51,694 nucleotides of DNA from Fibrobacteria bacterium AD312 (GTDB taxonomy: Bacteria > Fibrobacterota > Fibrobacteria > Fibrobacterales > Fibrobacteraceae): positions 1-51,694 of the forward strand of contig LIUM01000043.1 in NCBI GenBank assembly GCA_001462345.1, written 5' to 3'. The position numbers and the translations under genes are program-made. The notes beneath the pieces were generated by a model. It searched no databases and had not been told where the DNA came from. It saw nothing but the letters and a program-made list of their open reading frames with translations. Below, piece after piece: positions 50,881 to 51,694 of the stretch (position 1 is its first letter; every line of letters starts with the position of its first letter).

Positions 50881-50925
50881 GGACTCCAAATGGAATAAAA
50901 ATCCTAATTTGGGGTCCTTTTTTTT
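50881..50925. terminator. Terminator between convergent genes
   Basis: GGACTCCAAAT pairs with ATTTGGGGTCC (one G-T pair), followed by eight T on the plus strand. It ends GH127 transcription. On the minus strand the following sequence is less T-rich. Confidence 0.85.
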
Positions 50926-51658
50926 ACCAGATACCTACACCTATACCAAGACTGAGGTAATGATTTATATATCCCGTTTCTAAACCAGTTTCTACATTAT
51001 TTATTTTATATTCAGCATCGTCTATACTAGCAAATTGTACCATATACTTGAAACGAAGCAATAAGGCAAAAGAAGCTCCATTAATTGTTTTTGGCTTTGT
51101 AGCATAAAGACGCAAATCTATATTAGAGCCTAAAGCCCAATGAATTTGGTCTTCTGTCATTGTAGCATTGGAGATAAATGATGGCCCAATAAAAGGTTCT
51201 ATTCTCAAAAAGCGAGAGTCAAAAGCGTTAAAACCGAGAGTAAGTTGAATGGATCCGATTGAGGATTCATAATCAAAATAATCATTATAATTTCGGCTTA
51301 AATAAAATGAAGAAGCATACGATACACCAAATAAAAATCTGTTCTTTCGCCAAACTCCTTCTATCATATAACTATCTTCACTTTTTTTATGAGAATAATA
51401 TTTTGAGGCCTCTCCTGTAAAAAAGACTTTTGATTTAGAATAAAATACTTCTAAACCACCTGAATAATACTTACGTGTAAAAGGATCTTTCGCAAAATCA
51501 CGTGTATCTTTCATAAAGGTTTCGACAAATGGAATGAGAACATCTTTTATATAATAATTTTGATCTTCATATAAATTATAGGTTGAATATTTTTTTGCAT
51601 ACTTCAAAAAATTTTCGGCATAAGTCGTATCTCTGAGATGCCCCCAAGTGATGGACAC
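50924..51658 (-). CDS. Barrel-like outer-membrane protein, 5' end missing
   Basis: The family is not named. The about 244-aa frame has alternating strands typical of an outer-membrane barrel (SGGLEVFYSKSKVFFTGEASKYYS, FLFGVSYASSFYLSRNY, HYLSLGIGVGIW) and ends on an aromatic residue. There is no signal peptide: the frame continues upstream as LNYEQKLSLQ to a TAG near the contig end, with GTG 51658 the only usable start. The N-terminal part is therefore probably lost or displaced by the terminal repeat. Confidence 0.6.
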   Translation of the reverse strand: MSITWGHLRDTTYAENFLKYAKKYSTYNLYEDQNYYIKDVLIPFVETFMKDTRDFAKDPFTRKYYSGGLEVFYSKSKVFFTGEASKYYSHKKSEDSYMIEGVWRKNRFLFGVSYASSFYLSRNYNDYFDYESSIGSIQLTLGFNAFDSRFLRIEPFIGPSFISNATMTEDQIHWALGSNIDLRLYATKPKTINGASFALLLRFKYMVQFASIDDAEYKINNVETGLETGYINHYLSLGIGVGIW

Positions 51659-51693
51659 TTGAAGTGATAGTTTCTGTTCATAATTTAGCTATA
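51633..51693. repeat. Right terminal inverted repeat (61 bp)
   Basis: This is the exact reverse complement of bases 1-61 and lies over the first codons of the barrel-like gene. See the left copy. Confidence 0.9.
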
Positions 51694-51694
51694 T

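Overview
The window looks like a complete contig from a Fibrobacter-like, anaerobic, fibre-degrading bacterium. The reasons are a GH45 endoglucanase lipoprotein, a GH9 cellulase, a GH43-CBM6 and a GH127 enzyme, T9SS-like C-terminal tails on secreted proteins, and a pyruvate:ferredoxin oxidoreductase. No rRNA or tRNA gene was recognised, so the taxon is inferred from gene content only. The contig ends are a 61-bp perfect inverted repeat.

1-30.9 kb is mostly core genome: a phospholipid-recycling fusion protein (MFS + PlsC + acyl-ACP synthetase), aspS, a secreted GLUG-repeat protein, gatB with a small membrane protein, a membrane-embedded spermidine-synthase-like protein, an Rpn-type nuclease gene with a 5' frameshift and an in-frame internal start, the GH45 lipoprotein, glycyl-tRNA synthetase, a CapA-like protein next to an M23/LysM peptidase, a thiamine cluster (thiE, TPP riboswitch, thiG, thiH), GH9 and nifJ. 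The non-coding gaps are unusually rich in repeats: a degenerate array after thiE, a dispersed palindromic repeat, and about 1.3 kb of roughly 460-bp tandem repeats before nifJ.

31.0-40.0 kb is the highlight: an integron. A C-terminal integrase remnant is followed by a probable attI and six gene cassettes, each closed by a recognisable attC site. The 5' end of each cassette is complementary to its own R'' site, as cassette theory requires, and this complementarity runs well beyond the canonical 7 bp. All cargo reads in one direction. It comprises a type II restriction-modification pair, a HEPN-like protein with an unknown partner, a DUF5655/PD-(D/E)XK nuclease with a small partner, a GmrSD-like DUF262/HNH protein, a GNAT acetyltransferase, and a double-GNAT protein whose first half resembles AAC(6') aminoglycoside acetyltransferases. 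It reads as a small defence/resistance island.

40.2-45.4 kb is a translationally coupled envelope-export operon (TetR, RND/MMPL exporter, LolA-like protein, outer-membrane barrel, small secreted protein) with a clear promoter and palindromic operator. 45.6-50.9 kb carries two secreted hemicellulases (GH43-CBM6 and GH127) that look more GC-rich than their surroundings. The contig ends in a 5'-incomplete barrel-like gene.
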